Assembly: GCF_000802155.2 (NCBI RefSeq)
Contig: NZ_JQGJ02000021.1
Location: 1 to 64,000 of the forward strand
DNA from: Pseudomonas frederiksbergensis
GTDB taxonomy: Bacteria; Pseudomonadota; Gammaproteobacteria; Pseudomonadales; Pseudomonadaceae
Direction of reading: 5' to 3'
Length of the DNA stretch: 64,000 nucleotides
The translations under genes were made by a program, and so were the position numbers. Numbering within the stretch: position 1 is the first letter of the stretch; the number at the start of each line of letters is the position of its first letter. Positions 1 to 9,324 of the stretch are shown here, piece after piece. The notes under the pieces are model-generated. The model was given only the letters and a program-made list of their open reading frames with translations. It searched no databases and was not told the DNA's origin.

Positions 1-49
1 GTCTCCCTAGCTTCGACCAGAGCTCATCGCTGAGCAGTAATCGGGGCAT
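1..49 (-). CDS. IS5-family transposase, N-terminal end (cut by window edge)
   Basis: The minus strand starts with ATG at 49 and reads MPRLLLSDELWSKL before leaving the window. The same opening (MPRLLLSDEHWSKLREI) occurs on the plus strand at 3424, so both belong to the same IS5-family (IS427-like) transposase type. Only about 16 codons are visible, so whether the copy is intact cannot be judged. Confidence 0.5.
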   Translation of the reverse strand, partial: MPRLLLSDELWSKLGR

Positions 50-120
50 TGCAAACTCGTTTTGTTTCGGTTTGAGAACATCACAATTTGAGTTGGCTTT
101 TTATCAATGGGTTAGCTTGT

Positions 121-149
121 AACATCAACAGACCTAGCAGCCTTACGGA
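121..149. repeat. IS-end-like sequences upstream of the chemoreceptor gene
   Basis: Positions 121-134 (AACATCAACAGACC) resemble the IS5-fragment borders at 3648-3658 and 17644-17657. Directly next to it, 133-149 (CCTAGCAGCCTTACGGA) resembles the left inverted repeat of the IS1182 element at 1781-1801. Two different IS ends therefore abut just before the chemoreceptor gene, which suggests nested insertion or deletion. Assignment is by eye. Confidence 0.45.
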
Positions 150-163
150 ATAGGATCACACTC

Positions 164-1780
164 ATGCAGCAATTCACTATTCGAACCCGACTTTTAATGC
201 TAGTCGGCGCTATGTTTATCGGCTTCATAACTATCGAGTTGATGGGATTCAGTGCTCTTCAGAGAGGGGTGGCAAGCCTGAATACGGTCTATCTAGATCG
301 AGTCGTTCCGTTACGTGACCTGAAAACCATCGCCGACCTGTATGCAGTGAAAATCGTCGATAGCAGCCACAAGGCGCGCAGCGGCCGCATGACCTACGCC
401 CAAGCCGAGGATGAGGTGAAAGAAGCCGAACGGCAGATCGACACCCTATGGCCCGCCTACCAAAAGACCCAAATGATCGATGAGGAGCAACGTTCAGTAG
501 ACGCACTGGCCAAGCTTGTTGATGCGGCTCAAGAACCTATTGAACGTTTGAAAGGCATTTTGGAACGTGGTGACAAAGCGGCACTCGACACCTTTGTCGA
601 AAATGAAATGTATCCTTTGATTGATCCGCTTTCGGAGGGGCTCAGCCATCTGACCCAAATCCAAGTGGAGGAATCAAAGCGTGTCTATGACGCCTCCGTT
701 GTCCTGTATGACTCTTCCCGCACCATGTTAGCGCTGCTGCTCTTGGGAATACTAATTTGCGGTAGTGTCTTCGCCATGAGGCTTATACGTAGCATCATCC
801 ATCCTTTGACAACCCTTAAGGATGCAGCGGCTCGTGTAGCTCTTGGCGATCTGAGCCAGTCGATTCAAGTGAGCGGTCGCAATGAGGTTACCGACGTGCA
901 GCGGTCGGTGCAGGCGATGCAGGCTAATCTTCGCAATACCTTACAGGATATTCAAGGCTCGGCGACTCAATTGGCAGCTGCTGCTGAAGAACTTCAGACG
1001 ATCACCGAGAGCGCAGCTCAGGGTATCCACCGGCAAAATGATGAGATACAAATGGCGGCCACGGCAGTAACCGAAATGTCCGCTGCAGTGGATGAAGTCG
1101 CAGAAAATGCCAACCGCACATCCAATACATCACACGAAGCGATGGATCTGGCAGACGTGGGGCGCAAACAGGTTGTGCTAACCCGCGAGATTATCGATCA
1201 GCTCAGCAGCAAGCTTAATGAAACCACCAGAACCGTCTTCCGCCTGGCTGAGGAAGCATCGAACATCGGTCTTGTAGTGGACGTGATCCGTGCCATTGCC
1301 GAGCAAACCAAATTGCTTGCCCTCAATGCTGCGATTGAGGCCGCCCATGCTGGTGAGGCAGGTCGTGGTTTTGCGGTAGTCGCTGACGAAGTTCGCAATT
1401 TGGCACAACGCACCCAGACCTCTACTCAAGAAATCGAACGAATGATTTCTGCCATTCAGAGCGTGACGCAAGAGGGTGTTCGTGACGTGCAGCAGAGCTG
1501 CGAGTTTGCTGCACGCAGTCAAACGATGTCTAGTGAAGCTGATCAGGCGCTGACCTTGATTGCCGAGCGGATCACGGAAATAAATGGAATGAATTTAGTG
1601 ATTGCCAGCGCAGCAGAAGAACAAGCCCAGGTGGCGCGAGAAGTCGATCGGAACCTGGTTGCTGTTAGTGACATTTCTGAACAGAGTACCGCCGGTGTTC
1701 AGCAGACCTCCGAGGCCAGTGAAGAGCTGGCGCGCTTGTCCGCAAATCTTAACAATCTAGTCAATCGCTTTAGCATGTAG
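164..1780 (+). CDS. methyl-accepting chemotaxis protein
   Basis: A 538-residue transmembrane chemoreceptor. Segment TM1 lies at about residues 10-30 and a periplasmic four-helix-bundle-type sensor at about 35-185. Segment TM2 is at about 188-206, followed by a HAMP linker and a long coiled-coil signalling domain. The conserved hairpin tip (EAGRGFAVVADEVRNLAQRT) is near residue 395 and is the CheA/CheW contact region. No CheR-docking pentapeptide is seen at the C-terminus. The ligand cannot be told from sequence. The gene is intact and flanked by IS ends, so it may have been brought in by insertion sequences. A weak GGA ribosome-binding site precedes the ATG. Confidence 0.93.
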   Translation: MQQFTIRTRLLMLVGAMFIGFITIELMGFSALQRGVASLNTVYLDRVVPLRDLKTIADLYAVKIVDSSHKARSGRMTYAQAEDEVKEAERQIDTLWPAYQKTQMIDEEQRSVDALAKLVDAAQEPIERLKGILERGDKAALDTFVENEMYPLIDPLSEGLSHLTQIQVEESKRVYDASVVLYDSSRTMLALLLLGILICGSVFAMRLIRSIIHPLTTLKDAAARVALGDLSQSIQVSGRNEVTDVQRSVQAMQANLRNTLQDIQGSATQLAAAAEELQTITESAAQGIHRQNDEIQMAATAVTEMSAAVDEVAENANRTSNTSHEAMDLADVGRKQVVLTREIIDQLSSKLNETTRTVFRLAEEASNIGLVVDVIRAIAEQTKLLALNAAIEAAHAGEAGRGFAVVADEVRNLAQRTQTSTQEIERMISAIQSVTQEGVRDVQQSCEFAARSQTMSSEADQALTLIAERITEINGMNLVIASAAEEQAQVAREVDRNLVAVSDISEQSTAGVQQTSEASEELARLSANLNNLVNRFSM

Positions 1781-3337
1781 CCCTAGCAGCCTTTCGGACT
1801 TGAATTAATGAATGGGCGGAGCATGGCAAAGGCGAAGCGAATTGCTCACTATTTAGGCGGTTTTAACCGGTAATTGCCCTGTGTTTCCTGAAATCGAGCG
1901 GATTTGGCCTCTGTTCACGCATAGTGGACGGATTGCGGGCGCAACGCGGCCATGCGTTTCAAGTTCCACGCCAGGCACACCAAGGTCCATTCGTTCTGGA
2001 CATTCGCCAGCCCGCGCAGCAGGAACTGGCGGAAACCCATCACCGACTTGGTGATCCCGAATACCGGCTCCACCGTCTGCTTGCGCAGTGCATAGGTCGC
2101 GCGCCCGGCCTTGGTCTTGAGTCGGTGCTTCATGTGCTCGACCGGGCTGGCCGGCTCCTCCAGCGCTGCCGGCTCGCGCTCGCGCCAGTGCCGATGGTGG
2201 GCGTCCCGGCCAACGGCAAGCAGTGGCTCGATCCTGGCGGCCTGACAGATTTCGACGTTCTTTTCACTGAAGTAGCCGGTATCGCCCAGCAATTGCCCCG
2301 GCTGGTTCAGCCCCTCGGGGAGCGCCTAGAGCTTGGCCAGCATCGGCGCGACCTGTTCCTTGTCGTTGCCCGCCTGGGTCACATGCGGCGCCATGACCAG
2401 CATGGATTTGCTATCGACCAGCGCTTGGGCGTTGTAGCACTGCTCGAAGCCGCCCCCGGCCACCTTCATGATGCGCGAGTCTTCGTCGGTCAGATTGATC
2501 TGTTCGTGCGCGTGCGGGCCGACCTGCGGCGGCTTCGGCGGCTTGCCGCCGGGTTTCTTGCCACTGGCCTCGCGCTTGGCCAGCTTGGCCTGATACTCGG
2601 CCTGCTCCCGCTCGAAGCGTTCCCTGGCCCGCGCTTCGATCTTGGCCTTGGCCTCTGCGATAGCGGCCAGACGGTCTTCGCGCCGCTTGAGCTCGTCGGG
2701 CAGGCTGACCCCGCGGGGAGGTCGCTCTGGTCGGCCGCTTCCGCCAGGTCGAGCATCTCCTGGACTTCGGCCATAAGCTGGGCCTCGATCTTTTCGGTGT
2801 GGCCATAGGACAGGGCACTGTGCCGCGAGGCATTGGCGTGGATCTTGGTGCCGTCCAGACTGACCGAGCCAAAACGCGAGACTTGGCTATCGCGTGCGAT
2901 TTGCAGCACCTGCACAAAGGTCGCGGCGAATTGCTCGCCGTGACGGCGGCGGAAGCTGGCCAGGGTGTCGTGATCCGGATGCTGGTTGCAGGCGATAAAC
3001 CGGAACGCCAGAGAGTCATAGCTGGCTCGCTCGATCTTGCGGCTTGAATACGCGCCTGTGGCATAGCCGTAGATCAGCAGCGACAGCAGCATCGCCGGAT
3101 GGTAGGCAAGGCTGCCGCGGCCCGCATAGGCGCGCTCCAGCTTCGACAGATCCAGGCCCTTCACGACCTCCACCACGTAGCGCGCCAAATGTGACTCGGG
3201 CAGCCAGTCTTGCACCGACGGTGGGAGCAGGTAGTCGGTTTCGCGGTTTATCGGCCGAAAGCGGCTCATACAGTCAGGGTCCAGGGGCGATGCGCAATTC
3301 TACCGGCGAGGGGGAAAGTCCGACAGGCTGCTAGGGG
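1781..3337 (-). mobile_element. IS1182-family insertion sequence (decayed)
   Basis: The left end at 1781-1801 (CCCTAGCAGCCTTTCGGACTT) and the right end at 3316-3337 form imperfect inverted repeats (right end, read inward: CCCCTAGCAGCCTGTCGGACTT). They enclose a broken IS1182-type transposase gene on the minus strand. A further copy of the left-end sequence lies upstream of the chemoreceptor gene at about 133. Confidence 0.75.
1915..3269 (-). pseudogene. IS1182-family transposase, frameshifted
   Basis: The N-terminal part reads MSRFRPINRETDYLLPPSVQDWLPESHLARYVVEVV and is typical of IS1182 DDE transposases. The frame is lost near 2715, continues in another frame through a Lys/Arg-rich linker, meets an in-frame TAG near 2330, and resumes as the C-terminal part (LGDTGYFSEKN to KRMAALRPQSVHYA). 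At least one indel and one nonsense change are needed to explain this, so no full-length enzyme can be made. Confidence 0.85.
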
Positions 3338-3423
3338 CTGTTGCCGTTTCGCGCTAAGCAATTGATATATAAGAGCAAACTTGTAATTTTGAAGCTCTGA
3401 CCCAACGTCGATACGAGTTTGCA

Positions 3424-3515
3424 ATGCCCCGATTACTGCTCAGTGATGAGCATTGGTCGAAGCTGCGGGAAATTCTGCTGCACAAGGCCATCTACAACAA
3501 GCGTGATCTACGAAT
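3424..3515 (+). pseudogene. IS5-family transposase 5' fragment
   Basis: Reads MPRLLLSDEHWSKLREILLHKAIYNKRDLRMT and then loses homology at about 3516. There it joins an inverted internal piece of an IS5-family transposase (3524-3660, minus strand). This is an IS-internal inversion or deletion junction. Confidence 0.7.
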
Positions 3516-3523
3516 GACCGGAG

Positions 3524-3660
3524 GGCATGCGCATTGACTGCCAAGTGGATTTTGCTTGTATTGCCAACACGGCTTTTGCCAATGGCTCCAGAGTGTTCAC
3601 TGGCCTCCGTACCAGCACTATGCTGACGACAGCGCTGCTTCAAAACGTCAACAGACCCTA
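3524..3660 (-). repeat. IS5-family internal fragment, left copy of a long direct repeat
   Basis: On the minus strand this encodes QRCRQHSAGTEASEHSGAIGKSRVGNTSKIHLAVNAHA, part of the DDE domain of an IS427-type transposase. The same ~134 bp occurs in the same orientation at 17527-17660 with only a handful of differences, and both copies end at the border sequence AACAGACCCTA. The 14 kb between them is thus bracketed by direct repeats. Confidence 0.8.
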
Positions 3661-4041
3661 GCTGCCGCGCTTGTGGCGGCAGTGCAGGAATGGCCGCCGG
3701 CTTGACTGGCTGCGATTCGAGCGGCAAGGGCGGCGGCTGCCCCGCGCAGGCTGTCAGCAGAAGCGCGAGCAGCGGCAGCATCAGCCGTGGCTTGATCGAT
3801 CGTGTGTTGACCATCTTGGATCGCCTTGTTGATGGAGAGTTGACGGGCTTGTTCTCTGGCGCGCTCGGCGGATTCGTTCGCAGCCAGCGCCTTGGCGTCC
3901 AGGGTGTTACGGTCATTCCACCGGACTTGCCCATTCGGCATCCTTTACCGAAAGGTCGTGATGGAAGGCACCATACAGCGCGCCAAGCACCAGCAGCACC
4001 GCAGCTATATAAGGGAGGAGTCGCAGCAGGAGAGCGTTCAT
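3657..4041 (-). pseudogene. Rz-like (DUF2514-type) inner-membrane spanin, frameshifted
   Basis: The N-terminus (MNALLLRLLPYIAAVLLVLGALYGAF) is a signal-anchor. After DLSVKDAEW the frame breaks at a GGG run near 3928. Removing one G gives QVRWNDRNTLDAKALAANES and an Ala-rich helical region, as in DUF2514 spanins. The last residues come from the IS5 fragment. The start overlaps the endolysin stop (ATGA). With Rz1 and the endolysin it forms a phage or pyocin lysis cassette. Confidence 0.7.
3661..3814 (-). pseudogene. Rz1-like outer-membrane spanin lipoprotein, C-terminus lost
   Basis: Starts MVNTRSIKPRLMLPLLALLLTACAGQPPPLPLESQPVKP: a lipoprotein signal with lipobox LTAC followed by a short proline-rich mature region, the hallmark of Rz1. 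It lies in a different frame inside the Rz-like gene, as in many phages. Its natural end is replaced by IS5-fragment sequence at about 3660, so the frame runs into the IS. Confidence 0.65.
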
Positions 4042-4418
4042 GCCAGCACCTTCAGTGCGGTGCTGTAGGAGGTCAGGCGCTCGGCATAACCGTTCAGCCC
4101 GCCGTTGATGCGCCCAGTGATCATCTCGAACGAGCCTGAGTCGGCCAGTGCGTCCAGGTTCCGCGAGTTCCAGAACCACGCCGCCGACTTGCACGCCCAC
4201 TCGGCCTGCTCCAGCAGCTCAGGGGTTCGAAGCAGTCGGTCGTCGCCGAACAGCGCCTTGCTGCACGCAAAATAGTTGTCGCGGCCCGTCACCTGAATCA
4301 GGCCACGCCCGCGGTACTTCTGCCCGTCACCGTCAGCCTCTGGCGTATTGCTCAGCCGCTTGGCCAGCGTCCCTGTATCGTACTTACTCAGGTACTGGTC
4401 ACCGCCCAGCTCCTTCAC
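4038..4418 (-). pseudogene. GH19 chitinase-type phage endolysin, 5' part deleted
   Basis: The remaining 126 residues (KELGGDQYLSKYDTGTLAKRLSN, YRGRGLIQVTGRDNYFACSKALFG, WACKSAAWFWNSRNLDALAD) match the C-terminal two thirds of family-19 chitinase-like endolysins that cut peptidoglycan. The IS66 left end begins at 4420, directly at the truncation, so the IS removed or displaced the N-terminus. This is a prophage or tailocin remnant. Confidence 0.8.
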
Positions 4419-4489
4419 AGTAACCGTCTGGCCAGCTCCCTCTCCTGACGACCCTCCAAATTAGCCAAGATAGTGGACACCATTTTTTA

Positions 4490-4879
4490 GTGGACACTGT
4501 CTTGGATACAGTTGCCCCAGCCCGTCGAGCCGGTCGTCGCCCCAACTTTTCGTTGGACTTTAAACGCCAAGTCGTCGAAGCCACCTTCCAGCCGGGAGCT
4601 TCGGTGTCGTTGATTGCTCGCGAACATGACGTCAATGCCAACCTGGTTTTTCGCTGGCGGCATCAATATCAGCAAGGGTTATTCGGCGCCGTCAGCCAGA
4701 GCGCAACGCTTTTGCCCGTCCAGTTGATTGAGGCGCCAATCGATCTGCCACAAGTCCTCCAGCCACAGGCGGAGTGTCATTCCGAGATCGCAGTTGAGGT
4801 CGGAAAAGCCAAGCTGCGTATCACGGGCGCACCCGATCCGCAGTCGCTGCAATTCGTCTTGCAGCAGCTATTGCGATGA
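4490..4879 (+). CDS. tnpA: IS66 accessory protein TnpA
   Basis: A 129-residue protein with an N-terminal helix-turn-helix (RRPNFSLDFKRQVVEATFQPGASVSLIAREHDVNANLVFRWR), typical of IS66 OrfA. It is required with TnpB and TnpC for transposition of this family. The frame opens with GTG at 4490 and its stop overlaps the tnpB ATG (ATGA). It appears intact, unlike the other genes of this element. Confidence 0.85.
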   Translation: MDTVLDTVAPARRAGRRPNFSLDFKRQVVEATFQPGASVSLIAREHDVNANLVFRWRHQYQQGLFGAVSQSATLLPVQLIEAPIDLPQVLQPQAECHSEIAVEVGKAKLRITGAPDPQSLQFVLQQLLR

Positions 4880-5219
4880 TTGCCCCGCCCGCTGGAACCC
4901 GTATCTGGATCGCCGCAGGCGTCACCGACATGCGTCGTGGCTTCGACGGTTAGCGGCACTGGTGCAGACACAGCTGGAAGCCGACCCGTTCTCCGGTCAG
5001 ATCTTCGCCTTTCGCGGACGACGCGGTGACCGGATCAAGCTGTTGTGGTGGGATGGCGACGGCTTGTGTCTGTTTTGCAAACGGCTGGAACAAGGGCGCT
5101 TCGTCTGGCCACAAGCAACCCGCGGCAGCGTATCGCTAACGGCTGCGCAGTTGTCGATGCTGTTGGAAGGCATTGATTGGCGCAGGCCAATTCGTACAGC
5201 ACCCGTCCTCGCGGTCTGA
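4876..5219 (+). pseudogene. tnpB: IS66 TnpB (Orf2), frameshifted
   Basis: Starts MIAPPAGTRIWIAAGVTDMRRGFDG, the conserved IS66 Orf2 opening, then meets a stop at 4951-4953. A one-base shift at the GGTTAG sequence restores LAALVQTQLEADPFSGQIFAFRGRRGDRIKLLWWDGDGLCLFCKRLEQGRF to the end at 5219. One indel has disabled it. Confidence 0.85.
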
Positions 5220-5256
5220 CTTGCCGCGCTGAAAAAAACCCCAGTAACATGCGTTC

Positions 5257-6758
5257 ATGACCCTCGCGACCGACTCCCTGCCGAACGATCTTCAAGCCTT
5301 GAAGACTCTGGTCTCTGCCCAGCGGGCAGAGATTGAGCGCTTGAAAATGATGATCGCCAGGCTGCGTCGTATGCAGTTCGGTCGCAGCTCCGAGCAACTG
5401 GACGCGATGATCAATCAGCTCCAGTTGAGCCTTGAAGAGCTGCAAGTCAGCCAAGCCGAAATGCCACCGCCAGTCGAACCAGCACCTCGCGCAGTTCCGC
5501 GCCGCAAACCATTGCCCGAACACCTGCCTCGCGAAACTCACGTGCATCAGCCCGAGTCGCAATGCTCGGGCTGCGGTGGGAAGCTTCGCTATTTGGGTGA
5601 GGATGTGTCCGAAGTGCTAGAGTACGTTCCGGCACGTTTCAAAGTCATTCGCCGTGTTCGTCCGAAGTGGGTTTGCCGCTGCTGCGAGCACATTGCCCAG
5701 GTGCCGGCGCCGAGTCGTCCGATAGCCCGAAGCCTTGCAGGGCCGGGGTTGTTGGCCCATGTGCTGGTCTCCAAGTTTGTCGATCATTTGCCATTGTATC
5801 GGCAGTCCGAGATCTACGCCCGTGAGGGCGTGGATCTGGAGCGTTAAACCCTGGCCGACTGGGTCGGCCAGAGCAGTCAGTTGCTCAGGCCACTGATCAA
5901 CGCCCTTGAGCACCACGTCATGAGCGGCCACAAAGTCCATGCCGACGACACGCCGATTGGCGTGCTCGCACCGGGAAACCGCAAGACAAAAACGGCTCGC
6001 CTATGGACGTACGGGACGACCGACCTGCGGGTGACTCGACACCGGCTGCGGTTTGGTTTGCCTACTCGCCGGATCGCAAGGGGCAACATCCCCGCGCTCA
6101 TCTCAAGGGCTTTAGCGGGATCTCGCAGTCTGACGGCTACGCCGGTTTTGCTCAACTGTATGCGACAGGCACTATTGAGGAAGCTGCGTGCTGGGCTCAC
6201 GCCCGGCGCAAGTTTTACGATGTTTACAAAGACCAGGCTTCGCCACTTGCCGGCGAGGCGCTACAACGGATTACGGCCCTGTATGCCATCGAGAGCGAGA
6301 TTCGAGGGCAACCGCCCGACCAACGAAAAGTGGTTCGGCAAAGCCGGGCCAGTCCGCTGCTGGAACAACTGCACGCATGGCTTAACCAGACGCTGACTCA
6401 AGTATCGAAAAAATCTGCATTGGGCGGTGCGATCCTCCATGCCCTCAATCGGTGGCAGGCGCTGACGCGCTACTGCGATGATGGCCGGATCGAAATCGAC
6501 AACAATGCCGCCGAACGCGCATTGCGCGCCGTCGCATTGGGTCGCAAAAATTACCTGTTTGCCGAGTCCGATGCGGGAGGAGAACGAGCGGCGGCGATCT
6601 ACAGCCTGGTGGGTACCGCCAAGCTAAACGGGTTAAATCCTCAGGCCTATCTGACCTACGTGCTTGAGCACATCGTCGAACATCCAGTTAACCGGGTGGG
6701 CGAACTGCTGCCCTGGAATATTTCCTTGAACCACACTGACCTCTGCGAGGCCGCCTGA
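5257..6758 (+). pseudogene. tnpC: IS66 transposase TnpC, broken twice
   Basis: The N-terminal coiled coil and zinc-binding motif (CSGCGGKLRYLGEDVSEVLEYVP) are followed by the DDE catalytic core (HADDTPIGVLAPG; DGRIEIDNNAAERALR) and the typical C-terminus. An in-frame TAA lies at about 5845 within LERxTLADWVG, and the frame shifts near 6010. Two independent lesions make the enzyme non-functional. Confidence 0.88.
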
Positions 6759-6761
6759 TCC

Positions 6762-7340
6762 ATGGTTAAAACTGTCAGCCTACCCAAGCCTGCACCTGAT
6801 CTCTTGCTGTTGCACATTGAGCTGAAGTGGATCACACCGACGATCTGGCGTCGTTTCGTAGTCCCTGAAAACATTACCTTGGGCAAGCTGCATCACGTGA
6901 TTCAGGTCGTGATGGGCTGGAGCGACAGTCATCTGCATGAGTTTGAAATAGCAGGTGAAAAATACGGGATTCCCGATTCTGATGGCTGGGGGCCGCCGGT
7001 GAATCCAGAAGCTCGCAAGACATTGGTCAAAGCGCTGTTCGGTAAAAAGACGCTTGACTATCTCTACGACTTTGGTGACAGCTGGGATCACCGAATCAAA
7101 GTCGAGAAAAGGCTACCTGCCATCACAGCCCCTCAACTGCCGTATTGCATTGAAGGTGCCAATGCTTGCCCGCCGGAAGACGTAGGTGGGGTGCCGGGTT
7201 ACGAGGATTTTCTAGAGGCCATGGCAGACCCCAAGCATCCAGAACACGACGACATGGTGGGTTGGTAGGGTGAAATATTTGAGCCGGCGGCATTTGACTG
7301 CGAGCGCGTGAATCAGTGGTTTAAGAGGATCAAGATTTGA
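6762..7340 (+). pseudogene. pRiA4b ORF-3-family IS66 passenger, premature stop
   Basis: Residues 1-168 (LHIELKWITPTIWRRFVVPENITLGKLHHVIQVVMGW; DFGDSWDHRIKVEKR; CIEGANACPPEDVGG) are characteristic of the plasmid pRiA4b ORF-3 family, often carried next to tnpC in IS66 elements. Its function is unknown. An in-frame TAG at 7266-7268 follows HPEHDDMVGW, but the frame continues GEIFEPAAFDCERVNQWFKRIKI to a second stop at 7338-7340. One nonsense change therefore removes the last ~24 residues. Confidence 0.82.
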
Positions 7341-7998
7341 GTTGCAAGACGGTGTAGTTCGGACGCTTACCATTGGTCGACTGGATATCAAAGTCGCGGT
7401 GTTCGATCCGGTGTTGTTTGTCTTCCTCAACCGGGCGCGCAACCGGGTGAAAATTCTCTATTGGGGTGTGTCACGAACGCAGGCATAAGCCAGCGGTGCT
7501 GTATTAAAGATGGGAGTAGGCCTCCCGGAGTCTGCTTGCAGGAGCCGGCTTCAAACCACCCAGTGCTGCTGCGTTCAAAAGGCGTAGTGGTGAGCTACTG
7601 TGGAAAAGGCGCCGATAACGGCGTCAGGTACGTGTTGAGAAGATGAGCGAAAGCAAACCGTCCGATGACGCATCGTTAAGGATTCAAGCGCTGTCAAAAC
7701 CGAGGTCGCCCAGTAGCCTCGGGATCAGTCTGGAGGCTACCTGCCTACCGTCCAGATGGCAGCCGGTGTATAGGCGGCATGAGCTCAATACAGGCTTTGA
7801 TATGGAACGTGAGAACCTGGCCTTTGATGCCAAGGGAAATGACAAGCAGCTACTACCGTGAGGAAGAATACCGATGCAAAGGTCTAGGGGCGGAGCCATT
7901 CGTAGTAGTGATGAACCTCTTGTAATGAGAGCGGAGCGAAGGGATGGCGTTGCCCGGCTGACTTGTACCGTCAACTCGCAATGGCGAGGAGGAGCGGT

Positions 7999-9267
7999 AT
8001 GAGCACAGCAAAGTCGTACAACATTTCCAAACTGACAGTTTGGGAAGCCTACCAGCGTGTGAAAGCCAATCGAGGAGCTGCTGGGATAGATGAACAGTCT
8101 ATTGCCAAGTTCGAGCAGAAGCTGCAACGGAACCTGTACAAGGTCTGGAACCGGATGTCATCCGGTTCTTACTTTCCACCGCCTGTACGGCAGGTGGAAA
8201 TTCCGAAGCAATCAGGAGGAAAACGCAAGCTGGGTATTCCAACGGTAGCGGATCGAGTGGCCCAGACGGTCGTCAAGCTGCTCATCGAGCCTGGGCTTGA
8301 TTGCCTTTTCCACAAGGACTCGTACGGGTACCGGCCGGGAAAGTCTGCCAAACAGGCAGTAGAGATCACCCGCAGACGCTGTTGGAATATGAGCTGGGTA
8401 GTGGAGTTTGATATCAAGGGAGCTTTTGATCATATTGATCATGAGTTACTGCTCAAAGCGGTCAAACATCACATTAAGGATGAGTGGATCATCTTGTATA
8501 TCGAGCGATGGCTTAAAGCTCCGTTCGAGACTGCAAATGGCCATCGTGTGCCGCGTGAAAGTGGCACACCCCAAGGCGGTGTGGTCAGCCCATTGTTGAT
8601 GAATCTGTTCATGCATTATGTGTTCGATGCATGGATGCAGAGGACTTATCCGAGATGTCCCTTTGCACGCTATGCCGACGATGCGGTGGTTCACTGTCGC
8701 AGCGAGCAGCAGGCGAATGAGGTCATGGGTGCTATCAAGGCACGCTTGGAGGAATGCCTGCTCAGCATGCATCCGGATAAATCGAAGATCGTCTACTGCA
8801 AGGACAGTAACCGCAAAGCAATCTACCCGACGACGCAGTTCACGTTTCTGGGATTTACCTTTCGACCACGAGAGGCGTGGGGCAACAATGGACGCCGGTT
8901 TACCAGCTTCCTGCCTGCGGCCAGTGACGAAGCACTGAAGAAAATGCGACAGCAGACTCGCTGCTGGAATATCCAGCGGCAAACACCGGCCAGCCTTCTG
9001 GATCTGTCAAAACAGTACAACGCGACCCTGCGTGGGTGGTGGAACTACTATGGCACTTTCTACAAGACGGTAATGCGCAAGGTGTTCAATCATTTTGATC
9101 TGAAACTGCAGCGCTGGGCTCGTCAGAAATACAAACCATTAGCGGGGCACAAGCGCCGCAGTGTTGATTGGCTCAATCGTATGAAGAAAGCGTGTCCATC
9201 GTTGTTCGTGCACTGGCAAGTCTATGGAAATGATGTACGACTGGGCAACGGGAGCCGTATGAGTTGA
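7999..9267 (+). CDS. ltrA: group II intron reverse transcriptase/maturase
   Basis: A 422-residue intron-encoded protein. RT blocks are clear: KRKLGIPTVADRVAQ, SYGYRPGKSA, DIKGAFDHIDHELL, GTPQGGVVSPLL and the catalytic RYADDAVVHC. They are followed by a maturase domain (FLGFTFRPREAWGNNGRRF to GWWNYYGTFY). There is no HNH endonuclease domain, so insertion would rely on other target-site mechanisms. The start at 7999 is preceded by an AGGAGG-type site. The stop codon lies inside the domain V sequence. Confidence 0.93.
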   Translation: MSTAKSYNISKLTVWEAYQRVKANRGAAGIDEQSIAKFEQKLQRNLYKVWNRMSSGSYFPPPVRQVEIPKQSGGKRKLGIPTVADRVAQTVVKLLIEPGLDCLFHKDSYGYRPGKSAKQAVEITRRRCWNMSWVVEFDIKGAFDHIDHELLLKAVKHHIKDEWIILYIERWLKAPFETANGHRVPRESGTPQGGVVSPLLMNLFMHYVFDAWMQRTYPRCPFARYADDAVVHCRSEQQANEVMGAIKARLEECLLSMHPDKSKIVYCKDSNRKAIYPTTQFTFLGFTFRPREAWGNNGRRFTSFLPAASDEALKKMRQQTRCWNIQRQTPASLLDLSKQYNATLRGWWNYYGTFYKTVMRKVFNHFDLKLQRWARQKYKPLAGHKRRSVDWLNRMKKACPSLFVHWQVYGNDVRLGNGSRMS

Positions 9268-9324
9268 GAGGCTCACGTACGGTTCTGCGAGAGGCTGGAG
9301 GTGAAACTCCTCCGGCCTACTCAC
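9252..9324 (+). ncRNA. group II intron domains V and VI
   Basis: Domain V is exactly 34 nt (9252-9285): the hairpin GAGCCGTATGAG / CTCACGTACGGTTC has the catalytic AGC triad. Domain VI follows (GGCTGGAGGTGAAACTCCTCCGGCC) with unpaired adenosines for the branch point, and the intron ends a few bases later. Confidence 0.85.

Larger units (their letters stand above)
4420..7370 (+). mobile_element. IS66-family insertion sequence with passenger gene (decayed)
   Basis: The ends GTAACCGTCTGG (4420) and, inverted, GTAAGCGTCCGAAC (finishing at 7370) match the GTAAGCG-type termini of IS66 elements. Inside are tnpA, a frameshifted tnpB, a doubly broken tnpC and a pRiA4b ORF-3-type gene with a premature stop. 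The 8 bp flanking each end do not match, so no target duplication remains and the locus has been rearranged since insertion. Confidence 0.75.

Noticed and set aside
7963..7998. Upstream start for the intron reverse transcriptase
   Set aside because: The extra residues do not resemble intron proteins, and the ATG at 7999 has a strong ribosome-binding site.
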